A stretch of 64,000 nucleotides of DNA. It comes from Candidatus Nitrosocaldaceae archaeon (GTDB lineage Archaea > Thermoproteota > Nitrososphaeria > Nitrososphaerales > Nitrosocaldaceae). Positions 40,653 through 49,374 of this stretch are shown piece after piece (position 1 is the stretch's first letter; each line of letters starts with the position of its first letter). A program made the position numbers and the translations under genes. A model generated the notes under the pieces. It saw nothing but the letters and a program-made list of their open reading frames with translations, did no database searches and was not told the origin of the DNA. The stretch lies in contig BPGC01000008.1 of the NCBI GenBank assembly GCA_026002835.1, positions 1-64,000 of the forward strand, in the 5' to 3' direction.

Positions 40653-41774
40653 TTATTCATGTTCTTTCCTTTTTACTATGTAATATTTGTATACTAGAGA
40701 GGCTGCTACTAAAGTAACCGCTAAGCCTATAAGAAGTGAAGATACAAGCGTAAATGGATTACTAACATCTCCAGTAAGCATGAGGATAAATTGTTGTACT
40801 GGTACATAGAATAATGCTAATACAATTAATCTTAGCATATCTCCTAAAGTATGTAAAGTAAACCTTTCCTTGAATATACTACTTAACATTCTACCTCCAA
40901 AGATGGTTCCTAGTCCAGCCCATAGTAATGGAAGCATGCCATAAGCAAAATGACCTACGATCTCTAGATTTAATATATCCATAGATTCATCTATGAACTT
41001 GATGGCATTACTATAACCACTCTGCAATGATGCTAATATTATTAATATACCAGCAGATAACGAGAATATTCTGATATAACTTGATGGACTACTGATCTTA
41101 GTAAGATTTTTCAATGCTTTATCTATATCAAAGCCTCTTATTATCAGCGCTGCTCCCAATATACCTGCAATTACTGGAGCTGCAAATCTACCAAGATCTA
41201 ATAGAAATGCTAATGCTCCTGCAATCAATAACGCTCCGGGCACTCCTAAGAAGAATTTAGAGTATCTAGGATCAAATACTAATGTTTTAAGATATCTTGC
41301 GAGAATTGCGTATGAGTATTCTACACTTCTACTATGTTTTATTACAACCCTTTGGACAGATACTACAGGAATTATATTTTGTATTACTGGTAATACTAGC
41401 TCATCCTCTCCTCCATCTGATACTATTATAGCACCATCCGCCTTGAACCTTTGGAGCACATCTTGTAATTGATAAGCGATCTTCTGATCCGCTTCTACAC
41501 CTCCTTTATAACTTCCAGATAATAATGCTACTTCAGATCTATAACCTTTACTTATCAACTCTTCATAAGTTCTAACAGCAGCAAATATGGCATTTGCATC
41601 TGCTTCCTCTGGATCCATTACCGCTAAATTAACTCCAGCATTTATACAACTATCTCTGCCTATTACAGGTGTTTTTATACCGCCCTTTGAGCCTATATCA
41701 TCATCTCTATCTATACATATCACTAGCAAGTTCTTATTATTCTCCATCTCTATATATAGTAAGAAGATCTTCAT
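40653..41774 (-). CDS. DUF373 family membrane protein
   Basis: 373 residues. A soluble N-terminal domain (about 1-145) has LLVICIDRDDDIGSKGGIKTPVIGRD, cited here by its landmark IDRDDDIGSK, and ADGAIIVSDGGEDE. It is followed by about five to six membrane helices (from about 175 to 365). This matches the archaeal DUF373 (PF04123) family, of unknown function. The acidic DRDDD and DGGEDE loops could bind metal. Position directly upstream of the cis-prenyltransferase hints at polyprenyl lipid or surface biogenesis, but that is inference. Confidence 0.85.
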   Translation of the reverse strand: MKIFLLYIEMENNKNLLVICIDRDDDIGSKGGIKTPVIGRDSCINAGVNLAVMDPEEADANAIFAAVRTYEELISKGYRSEVALLSGSYKGGVEADQKIAYQLQDVLQRFKADGAIIVSDGGEDELVLPVIQNIIPVVSVQRVVIKHSRSVEYSYAILARYLKTLVFDPRYSKFFLGVPGALLIAGALAFLLDLGRFAAPVIAGILGAALIIRGFDIDKALKNLTKISSPSSYIRIFSLSAGILIILASLQSGYSNAIKFIDESMDILNLEIVGHFAYGMLPLLWAGLGTIFGGRMLSSIFKERFTLHTLGDMLRLIVLALFYVPVQQFILMLTGDVSNPFTLVSSLLIGLAVTLVAASLVYKYYIVKRKEHE

Positions 41775-41807
41775 TCTTTATTAATTTAATCGATGAATTG
41801 TCTATAG

Positions 41808-42779
41808 TTAATAAAGGAAGCATGCTACCTTATGCTCTTTCTCAATCTCTAATAATTTAGGTTCGTTCTTACATTTATCCATAGCATATATACATCTATT
41901 ATAAAATCTACAACCAGAATCTGCAATTTCAAAACTCTCATCCTTTATCTCTAGCATTTTCTCTCTATACAAGTTATTAGGATCTGGTTCAGATATTGCA
42001 TTTACTAATGCTTTAGTATATGGATGTAATGGGTTTAATAATACCTTATCTATATATCCATATTCTACTATCTTTCCTTTGTAAAGGATAGCTATATTAT
42101 CACCAATATATCTAGCAGTTGAGAGATCATGGGTTATGTATAGATAGCTTATCTTATATTTTTCTTGTAAGCGTTTCATAAGATCTAGAATCTCAGCTCT
42201 TACAGATATATCAAGCATTGATACTGGCTCATCAGCAATTATCAACTTTGGTTTCAATACCAATGCTCTAGCTATAGCTACTCTCTGTCTCTGCCCTCCA
42301 GATAGCATATGAGGATATCTATATGCTATCTCTTCTACTGGTTCTAACCTAACCTCTTCTAAAGCCTTTAATACTTTATCTTCCTGCTCTTCTTTACCGC
42401 TTGTATCATGAACTGTAAGAGGTTCCCTTACAACATCAATTATCTTCATCCTTGGGTTTATACTAGCATAAGGATCTTGGTGAACCATCTGTGCATTCCT
42501 TCTAAACCATTTCAACTCTTTACCTTTAAGGTTAGTTACATCTCTGCCATCAAATATTATTTGCCCATCATCTAATGCTATAGCCTTTAGTATTAATCTT
42601 GCAATTGTACTTTTACCAGAGCCAGACTCTCCAGCAAGTACAAAGACCGAACCCTTCTTTATATCGAATGATACATCATCAACAGCTTTAATTATTTTAT
42701 CCTTCTTATTAATAAAATCAAGGAATGAACCTTTTACTATAAACCATTTCTTAAGGTTTCTAACTTCTAATATATTCAT
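41808..42779 (-). CDS. Oligopeptide/dipeptide-type ABC transporter ATPase
   Basis: 323-residue ABC ATPase of the DppF/OppF type. Walker A GESGSGKST, Q-loop VHQDPYASI, signature LSGGQRQRVAIARAL, Walker B LIIADEPVSMLD and H-loop ITHD are all present. The C-terminal oligopeptide domain with four cysteines (CRFYNRC, CKNEPKL and a later AC) is typical and may bind an Fe-S cluster. Such ATPases work in pairs with two permeases, none of which lie within the window's neighbouring genes, so the rest of the transporter must be elsewhere or lost. Confidence 0.9.
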   Translation of the reverse strand: MNILEVRNLKKWFIVKGSFLDFINKKDKIIKAVDDVSFDIKKGSVFVLAGESGSGKSTIARLILKAIALDDGQIIFDGRDVTNLKGKELKWFRRNAQMVHQDPYASINPRMKIIDVVREPLTVHDTSGKEEQEDKVLKALEEVRLEPVEEIAYRYPHMLSGGQRQRVAIARALVLKPKLIIADEPVSMLDISVRAEILDLMKRLQEKYKISYLYITHDLSTARYIGDNIAILYKGKIVEYGYIDKVLLNPLHPYTKALVNAISEPDPNNLYREKMLEIKDESFEIADSGCRFYNRCIYAMDKCKNEPKLLEIEKEHKVACFLY

Positions 42780-42815
42780 CTGTTAAGTAATAAGAGAATG
42801 GATCTTAATTTATGC

Positions 42816-43304
42816 TTATCCAATATAACTAATATTTGATGTATCGAACTCTTTGATTAATCTAAACTCATTACTGAATTTGATATTAATTAAATTCCTA
42901 ATCTCTGGATACAATGATGAAGGATCGCTAGAAGCCATCTTTGTTGCTGGATGATCATCATCTAATAATTCTTTACATATATTGTACGTTAATCTTCTAA
43001 CACTCATCTCATCTGTTAAGCCTAAGCTATGAAGGTATTCATGCATAATTACTACAAACAGATAGGAATTGTACTCTTCATCACTCTTTGCTAACTCTTT
43101 TATTGCATTTAATACAGTTCTGTTAACTACTATATAGTTTGAGCCAACTACATGATATGCTCCAATATATCCTGGCATATCTTGTAATAATAAAGTTAAA
43201 CCTACTCTCCTCATACCAGTCTGCTCTTCAACTGCTCTTCTTGCTAATTCAAACGCATCATTGAAACTCTTTATCTCTCTTATCTTTTGCTTGTAATCTA
43301 TCAT
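42816..43304 (-). CDS. Small zincin-type metallopeptidase
   Basis: 162 residues. The motif VVIMHEYLHSLGLTDE contains HExxH with a downstream Gly and an acidic residue, like a metzincin/gluzincin-style zinc site. No signal peptide, so probably cytoplasmic. The N-terminal 40 residues are helical, followed by a strand-rich YIGAYHVVGSNYIVVNRTVL region. Such compact archaeal HExxH proteins are mostly uncharacterised. It may be in one unit with the upstream hypothetical gene 74 bases away. Confidence 0.7.
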   Translation of the reverse strand: MIDYKQKIREIKSFNDAFELARRAVEEQTGMRRVGLTLLLQDMPGYIGAYHVVGSNYIVVNRTVLNAIKELAKSDEEYNSYLFVVIMHEYLHSLGLTDEMSVRRLTYNICKELLDDDHPATKMASSDPSSLYPEIRNLINIKFSNEFRLIKEFDTSNISYIG

Positions 43305-43377
43305 TGTTTATAATACTCATAATCTAGATATAAATCTCACTAATATCACTCACATGAAGCATTTCACTCAATTATTC

Positions 43378-43998
43378 TTAAATTAATCTTATTATGATTG
43401 ATAAACCTCTCTTATCAATCTGTATATTCTTATCATTTAACTCTTCAACTGCTAGAGTTATGCTTATTATATCAGATGGTTTTGCATTACTAGCATCTAA
43501 TATGATACTATCATAAATTCTATAAGCTGGTTTAAATTCATCATATTCTAGTCTAACATCAGCTGAGGATAATATATTAGCAAACTCATCTTTTCGAAGA
43601 TTCGTAACTCTTACCATTCTATTTTCTTTACTAGCTTCTGCTATTATATCTAACCTTATCTTTCCAACTTTATGACTAACATATAACTCTTGATCATTAA
43701 CATATATATGAAATTTGAATGGATAACCAGCAGTAAAACCAGCCATCTTACTCAAACCATCATCTTTGATTATATCTATCTTCTTTATAGTATCTCCATA
43801 CTTTATAATCCATAAGTTTGTATTCTTTACTATGTAATCTATCATCTCTATTCTAAAGTTATGTTCATCTTCTTGCAGTTTGTATCTATTAACCCAATCT
43901 TTATAATCATTACTTATATCTTCTATGAACTGAACGCATGTCTGTTGATAATCCTCTATACTAGTTGCTCTCTCCGAATCTTTGTCAATAGCGAACAT
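43378..43998 (-). CDS. Hypothetical protein
   Basis: 206 residues, soluble and charged, with an N-terminal helical part (SIEDYQQTCVQFIEDISNDY) and a beta-rich C-terminal half (IYVNDQELYVSHKVGKIRLDII, YDSIILDA, ISITLAVEELND). No signal peptide, membrane helix or catalytic motif. Divergent from the 44061 gene, with a shared roughly 60-base promoter region. Family not recognised. Confidence 0.55.
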   Translation of the reverse strand: MFAIDKDSERATSIEDYQQTCVQFIEDISNDYKDWVNRYKLQEDEHNFRIEMIDYIVKNTNLWIIKYGDTIKKIDIIKDDGLSKMAGFTAGYPFKFHIYVNDQELYVSHKVGKIRLDIIAEASKENRMVRVTNLRKDEFANILSSADVRLEYDEFKPAYRIYDSIILDASNAKPSDIISITLAVEELNDKNIQIDKRGLSIIIRLI

Positions 43999-44060
43999 TA
44001 TTACTTCTTCTTATGTCTTGTTTATAAACTATTAATTAGAGTCTATTGATATTAATAGCA

Positions 44061-44522
44061 ATGAAGTTTACTAGCATCATAAACGATCTACATAGTATAA
44101 TTGAACAGTATAAGGATACTCTTAAAACCATAAAAAATCAGTATAGGATTTATACAGAATTAATAAGATTAGCCAATATAGTTGGAGATAAGTACAATGT
44201 TAATATACAATTAAACTTTCCATATCCAGAAAAGTTGAAGGATTATGATAGTTATGGAAAAGAGAATATAACAATAGTTATAGATAAGCATAGGAAACAG
44301 TTCCCAATAAGTAGAGATATGATAAAAGCTAAGGCTAAAGAGATCTTTAATGATGTTAATATAAAAGATGCTTATATGTATGAAGATAAAGAAGGAGTAA
44401 AGATATTCTTTAATGATGGAAGAATCGATATATTGCCTGGTTCATTACATATATGGAGAAAGATAGATAGTAAAGTAGAAGAGTTTTGTAATTGGTTATT
44501 CGATGAATGCTATAAACTATAG
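44061..44522 (+). CDS. Hypothetical protein
   Basis: 153 residues from ATG 44061 (MKFTSIINDLHSIIEQYKD); a TTG five codons upstream is possible. The N-terminal 50 residues form a probable coiled coil. The rest is alpha/beta with YENITIVIDKHRKQFPISRD-like and IFFNDGRIDILPGS stretches. Acidic and lysine-rich, cytoplasmic. It overlaps the end of the convergent membrane-anchored protein gene by 13 nt. Family not recognised. Confidence 0.55.
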   Translation: MKFTSIINDLHSIIEQYKDTLKTIKNQYRIYTELIRLANIVGDKYNVNIQLNFPYPEKLKDYDSYGKENITIVIDKHRKQFPISRDMIKAKAKEIFNDVNIKDAYMYEDKEGVKIFFNDGRIDILPGSLHIWRKIDSKVEEFCNWLFDECYKL

Positions 44523-45148
44523 GATAATAATTCGTATCTAAAGATGAGATCGTTATCTTGATCTCTAACCTCAGCCTTTACTGGCAGAGGCATATCTTTA
44601 ACTATCCATAACTCTCCTCCTCCTTGATAGCCTAGGTAGTATGCTAATTTATAAGCAGTAAAGTCTCCAGCTACTATAGATATATCTTCTTTTGCTACCA
44701 ATTTCAATTCTACAGTTCTAAACTCTAGGTTAATTGTACTCCATACAGAATTGCCTACTAATGGTCTAGGTTCGTATACAAAATCTACTATCCAGAACAA
44801 TGATTTTCTTATATCGTTCCATTCCTCAAAATTCTCTGGTATATCTACAGCAACTAAATTCTCTGATAATACAACCTCTCTACTAACTCCATCTGCTGTT
44901 ATAGTAGCCTTCCAATTATTATCTATCTTTTCATCAAATCTTATATTTACAATCATACTCTTATTTGCTAAATCTATCTTATATTCAAGCATATTGCCTT
45001 CTTTTATACCATTTCCAGTTACCCACATGCCTTCAGATACACCTTCAAATCCAGCCGGTCTAGTTAACTCTCCATAAAGTATAAACCCTAGAATTATAGC
45101 TATTGCTATACCTACTGATGATCCTAATACTTTTACTCTAGGATCCAT
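44510..45148 (-). CDS. Membrane-anchored exported protein, paralogue-like to its upstream neighbour
   Basis: 212 residues. An N-terminal helix (about 9-27, LGSSVGIAIAIILGFILYG) is followed by a beta-rich outer domain. The sequence pattern is like that of the gene upstream at 45174: GMWVTGNGIKEGNMLEYKID matches its GKGLQKGLLVKYRV, both have a bulky SLFWIVDFVYEPRPLVGNSVW / DSIVWVSGYTSADEPKSLSVGSTWG region, and both have an IWIxDxxPLP element. They probably share one domain and arose by duplication. Role unknown; surface location is inferred. Confidence 0.65.
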   Translation of the reverse strand: MDPRVKVLGSSVGIAIAIILGFILYGELTRPAGFEGVSEGMWVTGNGIKEGNMLEYKIDLANKSMIVNIRFDEKIDNNWKATITADGVSREVVLSENLVAVDIPENFEEWNDIRKSLFWIVDFVYEPRPLVGNSVWSTINLEFRTVELKLVAKEDISIVAGDFTAYKLAYYLGYQGGGELWIVKDMPLPVKAEVRDQDNDLIFRYELLSYSL

Positions 45149-45173
45149 AGCATATAATAAAAATATGTATGTT

Positions 45174-46340
45174 TTATATCTTTGGTATGTTTATCTGTTT
45201 GAATCTGCTTACTGCTATTACAACTGCTACAATACTAGCCATGGCTATTATTGCTCCTATTGGGAATTCTGGAACTACTATAATATTAAATTCTGCCCTC
45301 TCTACAAACCCAGTCTCCTCAGGTGTTGGTGCTATACTTCCAAATTGACAACTAGTACATTCTACTATAACTTTATAACTACCACCTTGTTCAAATGTGA
45401 TCTCAGCAGTCTTGCCTATGCCACCTTCAGCTATCTGATTCTTTTGACTAAATACCTCAGTTCCTTCCTCATCTATTATTATCAAGTTATAGATAGCATT
45501 ATTCAATAATTCTCCTTGTGCAGTCCTAATAATTGGAGCCATCTGTATTGTTTGTCCAGGTTCAATAAGTTCTGGAGCCCATCTAAGTTCAAATAAGAAA
45601 CCGCCAGATCTAGTTAATTGCGATAATGGTGGCTTTGGTATCTCGATCTCTTCCTTTGGTGGTATAGGTTGCTCATCTGTTATGCTATATACTAAAAGAT
45701 CAAATTGGAACTGAATAGGGATCGGCTCTTGTGCAGATTGTGCATATGAGAATCCGTGTATAGGCAATGGGAAGTTATCATTTATCCATATCTCACTTGG
45801 AAGATCTCTCTTATGGAACCATTTCAATATACTTACATCCCATGTCTCTCCAGCAGCAGTAACTTGTGTCTGCTCTGAGATAGTTAATGTTATTCCTCCT
45901 CCTCCAATAGCTGCTATTGAACCCCATGTTGAACCAACACTTAATGATTTTGGTTCATCTGCTGATGTATATCCAGAAACCCAAACTATCGAATCTTTAA
46001 ATATTTGTCTAGCTCTATCTAGATCTGGATCATCTACAAAACCTTGAGGTCTAAGATTCTTTGGAGACATTTGTGTCCATCCATCTATAACTCTGCCCTC
46101 TTCTTCCATTATAATATATACATTCCAATTACCATCTTCAGTCTGGTTCTTGAACCATAAAGTAAGTGTTACTGGTTTGTCATTTGTTATCTCAAAACCT
46201 TGTACTCTGTATTTGACCAATAATCCTTTTTGCAATCCTTTTCCAGGATACCAACCTTCCTCAACAACCTGTGCTAGGCTTATGCTAGTAGATAACATTA
46301 CAGCAAGTGTTGCTGCTATTACTATCCTTAAACCCTTCAT
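45174..46340 (-). CDS. Secreted protein with PEF-type C-terminal sorting helix
   Basis: 388 residues from the ATG at 46340 (MKGLRIVIAATLAVML), which gives a clean signal peptide ending near SLAQ; an upstream ATG at 46364 is less likely. The N-terminal domain resembles that of the 44510 protein. A second beta-sandwich-like domain follows (EPGQTIQMAPIIRTAQGELL, TAEITFEQGGSYKVIVECTSC). The end, VVPEFPIGAIIAMASIVAVVIAVSRFK, cited by landmark PEFPIGAI plus a membrane helix and basic tail, is the PEFG-CTERM-like signal seen in Nitrososphaerota. A surface-anchored protein; ligand unknown. Confidence 0.8.
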   Translation of the reverse strand: MKGLRIVIAATLAVMLSTSISLAQVVEEGWYPGKGLQKGLLVKYRVQGFEITNDKPVTLTLWFKNQTEDGNWNVYIIMEEEGRVIDGWTQMSPKNLRPQGFVDDPDLDRARQIFKDSIVWVSGYTSADEPKSLSVGSTWGSIAAIGGGGITLTISEQTQVTAAGETWDVSILKWFHKRDLPSEIWINDNFPLPIHGFSYAQSAQEPIPIQFQFDLLVYSITDEQPIPPKEEIEIPKPPLSQLTRSGGFLFELRWAPELIEPGQTIQMAPIIRTAQGELLNNAIYNLIIIDEEGTEVFSQKNQIAEGGIGKTAEITFEQGGSYKVIVECTSCQFGSIAPTPEETGFVERAEFNIIVVPEFPIGAIIAMASIVAVVIAVSRFKQINIPKI

Positions 46341-46379
46341 TATCAATTCAGAATCAAATCTCACTTATAATGTTTTATT

Positions 46380-46856
46380 TCATAAATCTGAACCTAACTT
46401 ATTTTTATTTATAAGAGTTAATCTTGTTAATGCGATAGTTATAGCTATTAAAGTTACTGCTACTATAATACTGCCCATAGGAAACTCTGGAGTAACCTTA
46501 AGATCAAATGATAAACTATCTTTAATTTTACTATTTTCTAGTATATTTATAATAATACTAAATGAGCCAGAAGAAGGGAATTCTACTATATGAGTAGCTT
46601 TACCATCAATAGCAAACGAATTTCTAACCTCTTTAATTGTTACATCATCTTTAACTACAATGAAATCATAATTTGTATTAATATGTGTATTATTTTTCAT
46701 AAAGTTTAACTCGAAATTAACTAACTCATTTGGTTTAATCTCTATAGGTTCCCATTTAACATATATATCTACATCATTTGATGAAAGTATCATAGTATTA
46801 TCTATTTCAGCATATGCAATATTACTTAACAATAATAATAGTAATAGCATCATCAT
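46380..46856 (-). CDS. Secreted protein with PEF-type C-terminal sorting helix
   Basis: About 159 residues from the ATG cluster at 46856 (MMMLLLLLLLSNIAYAE), a strong signal peptide. A longer frame to 46961 adds an unlikely leader and would overlap an opposite-strand gene. One beta-sandwich-like domain (VKWEPIEIKPNELVNFELNF, THIVEFPSSGSFSIIINILE) corresponds to the second domain of the upstream-lying larger protein. It ends VTPEFPMGSIIVAV plus a basic tail, the same sorting pattern. Likely co-exported with the 45174 protein, with which it shares strand and a 39-base gap. Confidence 0.7.
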   Translation of the reverse strand: MMMLLLLLLLSNIAYAEIDNTMILSSNDVDIYVKWEPIEIKPNELVNFELNFMKNNTHINTNYDFIVVKDDVTIKEVRNSFAIDGKATHIVEFPSSGSFSIIINILENSKIKDSLSFDLKVTPEFPMGSIIVAVTLIAITIALTRLTLINKNKLGSDL

Positions 46857-46928
46857 AACACTCCTAAACAATTTTTCATATAAATGAATTTCTAGTATAT
46901 AGATAGATATATTATACACTAGGTATAG

Positions 46929-47105
46929 ATGGATATTATGTGTAGATGTCCAAGAGTTCACTTTTATGAGGTAGAGTTCAAGTTAGATGGTATGAAGAGT
47001 TTGGCATATCATAAAAATTGTGGTGAAGTGTTATCTGATCAACAGTTTAGTGAATTCAAGAAGCAGTTATTAAGGAGTTGGGGTATAAAAGAGGAAGAGG
47101 AGTAA
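46929..47105 (+). CDS. Small cysteine-containing hypothetical protein
   Basis: 58 residues: MDIMCRCPRVHFYEVEFKL, then DGMKSLAYHKNCGEVL and a charged helix ending KEEEE. Three Cys and two His (CRC, VHF, YHKNC) could make a small zinc site. ATG at 46929, TAA at 47103. It is followed 37 bases later by the small two-helix membrane gene on the same strand. Protein-like composition supports it; function unknown. Confidence 0.5.
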   Translation: MDIMCRCPRVHFYEVEFKLDGMKSLAYHKNCGEVLSDQQFSEFKKQLLRSWGIKEEEE

Positions 47106-47141
47106 TAAGCATATATTATAGATAAGTTTAATTAATCAATA

Positions 47142-47363
47142 TTGAGCTATACTGAAAGGAAAAGAAGTGTTCTATGGTATCTATTACCTATATTCCTTGG
47201 AATAATAGGAGGAGCTATAGGGTATTTTGCTATTAGACATGATGATCCAACCATGGCAAAGAGGATGCTAATACTAGGGATAATAGTATCTGCAATAGGA
47301 TTGATAATAGGATTTAGCACAGTTCCTAATGTACAATTACCTAGCGCCAATACAAATAACTAG
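47142..47363 (+). CDS. Small two-helix membrane protein
   Basis: 73 residues from a TTG start (SYTERKRSVLWYLLPIF). Two membrane helices (about 11-28 and 40-58) joined by an IRHDDPTMAKR loop, then a short polar Asn/Ser/Thr tail. This compact pattern with a basic loop is frequent in Nitrososphaerota genomes. It precedes the aIF6 gene by 34 bases on the same strand. Function unknown. Confidence 0.65.
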   Translation: MSYTERKRSVLWYLLPIFLGIIGGAIGYFAIRHDDPTMAKRMLILGIIVSAIGLIIGFSTVPNVQLPSANTNN

Positions 47364-47397
47364 CAAGATTCATATTTACTAAACAAAGAGTATTATC

Positions 47398-48069
47398 ATG
47401 CTACAGATGGGCATTTACAAATATAATATATATAGAACTCCAAATATAGGAATATTTCTAAAGGTTAATGATAAATTTCTATTAGCACCAAAAGGACTTG
47501 CAAATACCAAGATTAACAAACTTGAATCGTTCTTAGGTGTTAAATGTATAAATGTTTCAATAGCACATACCAGACTCTTAGGACCATTAATGGCTATGAA
47601 TAATAATACAATAATCTTACCTAGGATAATAGATGAGATAGAATTAGAAGAATTTAAAGCAATTGGTTTAGATATCATACTATTAGATATAAAGCAAACT
47701 GCGTTAGGAAATCTGATTGTTATGAATGATAAAGGTGCTGTAGTAGCATCTACAATTCCTAAAGATGTTATTAATATGTTAAAAGATAGATTAGGCATAG
47801 AGGTTATACCTATGCAATTAGGAGAATATTATCAAGTAGGTGCTATGATAGTTGCAACCAATAATGGTGCTGCTGTTCATCCTAATATTACTGATGATGA
47901 ATTAAAGGTTATAATGGATGTATTAAAGGTATATGCAGAACCGTCTACTGTAAATGGAGGAGTTCCATTCTTATCATCGGGTTTAGTTGCTAACTCTAAT
48001 AATGTAGTTGTTGGAGAATTAACTACTGGTCCAGAGTTAGTTATGCTTAGTAGAGCGTTTAAGGTTTGA
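47398..48069 (+). CDS. eif6: Translation initiation factor 6 (aIF6)
   Basis: Binds the 50S subunit and prevents premature joining with the 30S. 223 residues, with the fivefold repeated IF6 pattern visible as LLAPKGL, TRLLGPLMAMNNN, ALGNLIVMNDKGAVVA, VGAMIVATNNGAAVHP and LVANSNNVVVGELTTGPEL. ATG at 47398; a second Met three codons later is possible. The end overlaps the convergent hisS by 11 nt. Confidence 0.95.
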   Translation: MLQMGIYKYNIYRTPNIGIFLKVNDKFLLAPKGLANTKINKLESFLGVKCINVSIAHTRLLGPLMAMNNNTIILPRIIDEIELEEFKAIGLDIILLDIKQTALGNLIVMNDKGAVVASTIPKDVINMLKDRLGIEVIPMQLGEYYQVGAMIVATNNGAAVHPNITDDELKVIMDVLKVYAEPSTVNGGVPFLSSGLVANSNNVVVGELTTGPELVMLSRAFKV

Positions 48070-49300
48070 TATAATCCCAAGGCTTTTCCATAAAAGCATT
48101 TATATCTATCATCTCTTCTTCTTTCTTGCTCAAATCTCTTAATATGATCTTATTATTATAATATTCACGCTCTGCCAGTATTATGACTTTAGTAAAATTA
48201 TTCTTTAATGCATAATCCATCTGCTTCCTTAACGATCTCTTTCCTAGCTCTGAAGATGCTATTATATTCTTCTTCCTTAAGATAGATGCTAATGATATAG
48301 CATTATTCTTCAATTTATCATGAGTATATGCCACATATACTTTCTCTTCTTCTTTCTTTCCTTCTTTAAGTAATGATAGTATACGTTCAATTCCTCCTGC
48401 AGCTCCAGTTGCTCCTAAATCATCTCTATTGAAGATCTTTGGCAACTTATCATACCTTCCTCCTCCTACTATAGCATTTTTACTCTCATTACTAAATACT
48501 TCAAATACTATGCTAGAGTAATAATCTAAACCTCTTACTATTCCTAAGTTAATCTTGACATTCTTTACATCTCTACTCTTTAATGAATCTAGTAACTGTT
48601 CTATTCTATTACAATCCATCTTTAACTCTTTTAATCTATCCAATGTTATGCTTTCTTTACTTAATGCTAATAATTGCTCTAATATGTTGCTATCTAGCAT
48701 GGAGTATTCTTCCAATAATTCTTCTTCACTCTTCTTAGATGCCTTATCTATAGCTCTAAAATACTCATCTATATCATTAACTCCAAATCCTTTAAGATAA
48801 TTTTCTAGCATCTCTCTATCATTGATCTCTATCCTAATACCAGTCAAACCTATCTTATTCATGAAATATTCAGTAAACTCTATAACCTCGGCATCCGATT
48901 CTGTATTAAAGTTATCATAGATCTCTATATCCCATTGATGAAACCATCTATATCTCCCTAATTGTGGTTCATCATACCTCCAAACTCCAGCAAAACTTCC
49001 AAATTTTGCTGGTATTGATAACTCTCTTCTGCTAGTAACATATCTAGTTATTCCTACTGTTAAATCGAATCTTAAAGCTATATCTCTATTGCTCTTATCT
49101 TTAAAAGCATAGATCTCATTCTTTATCATAGGTCCGCTCTTTGCTTCTAGAGTTGCTAACATCTCAATAGGAGATGGTTCCATAATCTTGAAATCGAATA
49201 GTTTAGCAGTATCTAGGAATATATCTCTAAGATAGTTTATCCTATTATACTCATCTGGCTCTATATCTCTAATACCTCTAGGCAGTTCAAATTTCATCAT
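48059..49300 (-). CDS. hisS: Histidyl-tRNA synthetase
   Basis: Class II synthetase. From ATG 49300 (MMKFELPRGIRDIEPDE) it has 413 residues, normal length; an ATG at 49372 would add an atypical 24-residue leader. Motif 1 region, motif 2 (FAGVWRYDEPQLGRYRWFHQWDIEIY, landmark GRYRWFHQ), HisRS-specific RGLDYYSSIVFEV and GGGRYDKL, and motif 3 (ATGAAGGIERIL) are all visible. The C-terminal anticodon-binding domain is complete. Divergent from the zinc alcohol dehydrogenase gene. Confidence 0.95.
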   Translation of the reverse strand: MMKFELPRGIRDIEPDEYNRINYLRDIFLDTAKLFDFKIMEPSPIEMLATLEAKSGPMIKNEIYAFKDKSNRDIALRFDLTVGITRYVTSRRELSIPAKFGSFAGVWRYDEPQLGRYRWFHQWDIEIYDNFNTESDAEVIEFTEYFMNKIGLTGIRIEINDREMLENYLKGFGVNDIDEYFRAIDKASKKSEEELLEEYSMLDSNILEQLLALSKESITLDRLKELKMDCNRIEQLLDSLKSRDVKNVKINLGIVRGLDYYSSIVFEVFSNESKNAIVGGGRYDKLPKIFNRDDLGATGAAGGIERILSLLKEGKKEEEKVYVAYTHDKLKNNAISLASILRKKNIIASSELGKRSLRKQMDYALKNNFTKVIILAEREYYNNKIILRDLSKKEEEMIDINAFMEKPWDYIKP

Positions 49301-49374
49301 AAGCACTTGATAATTAATAGCATTAAAAGATTTGCACTCTACATTAAAATATAAGGTTATTATAATTAGCAATT

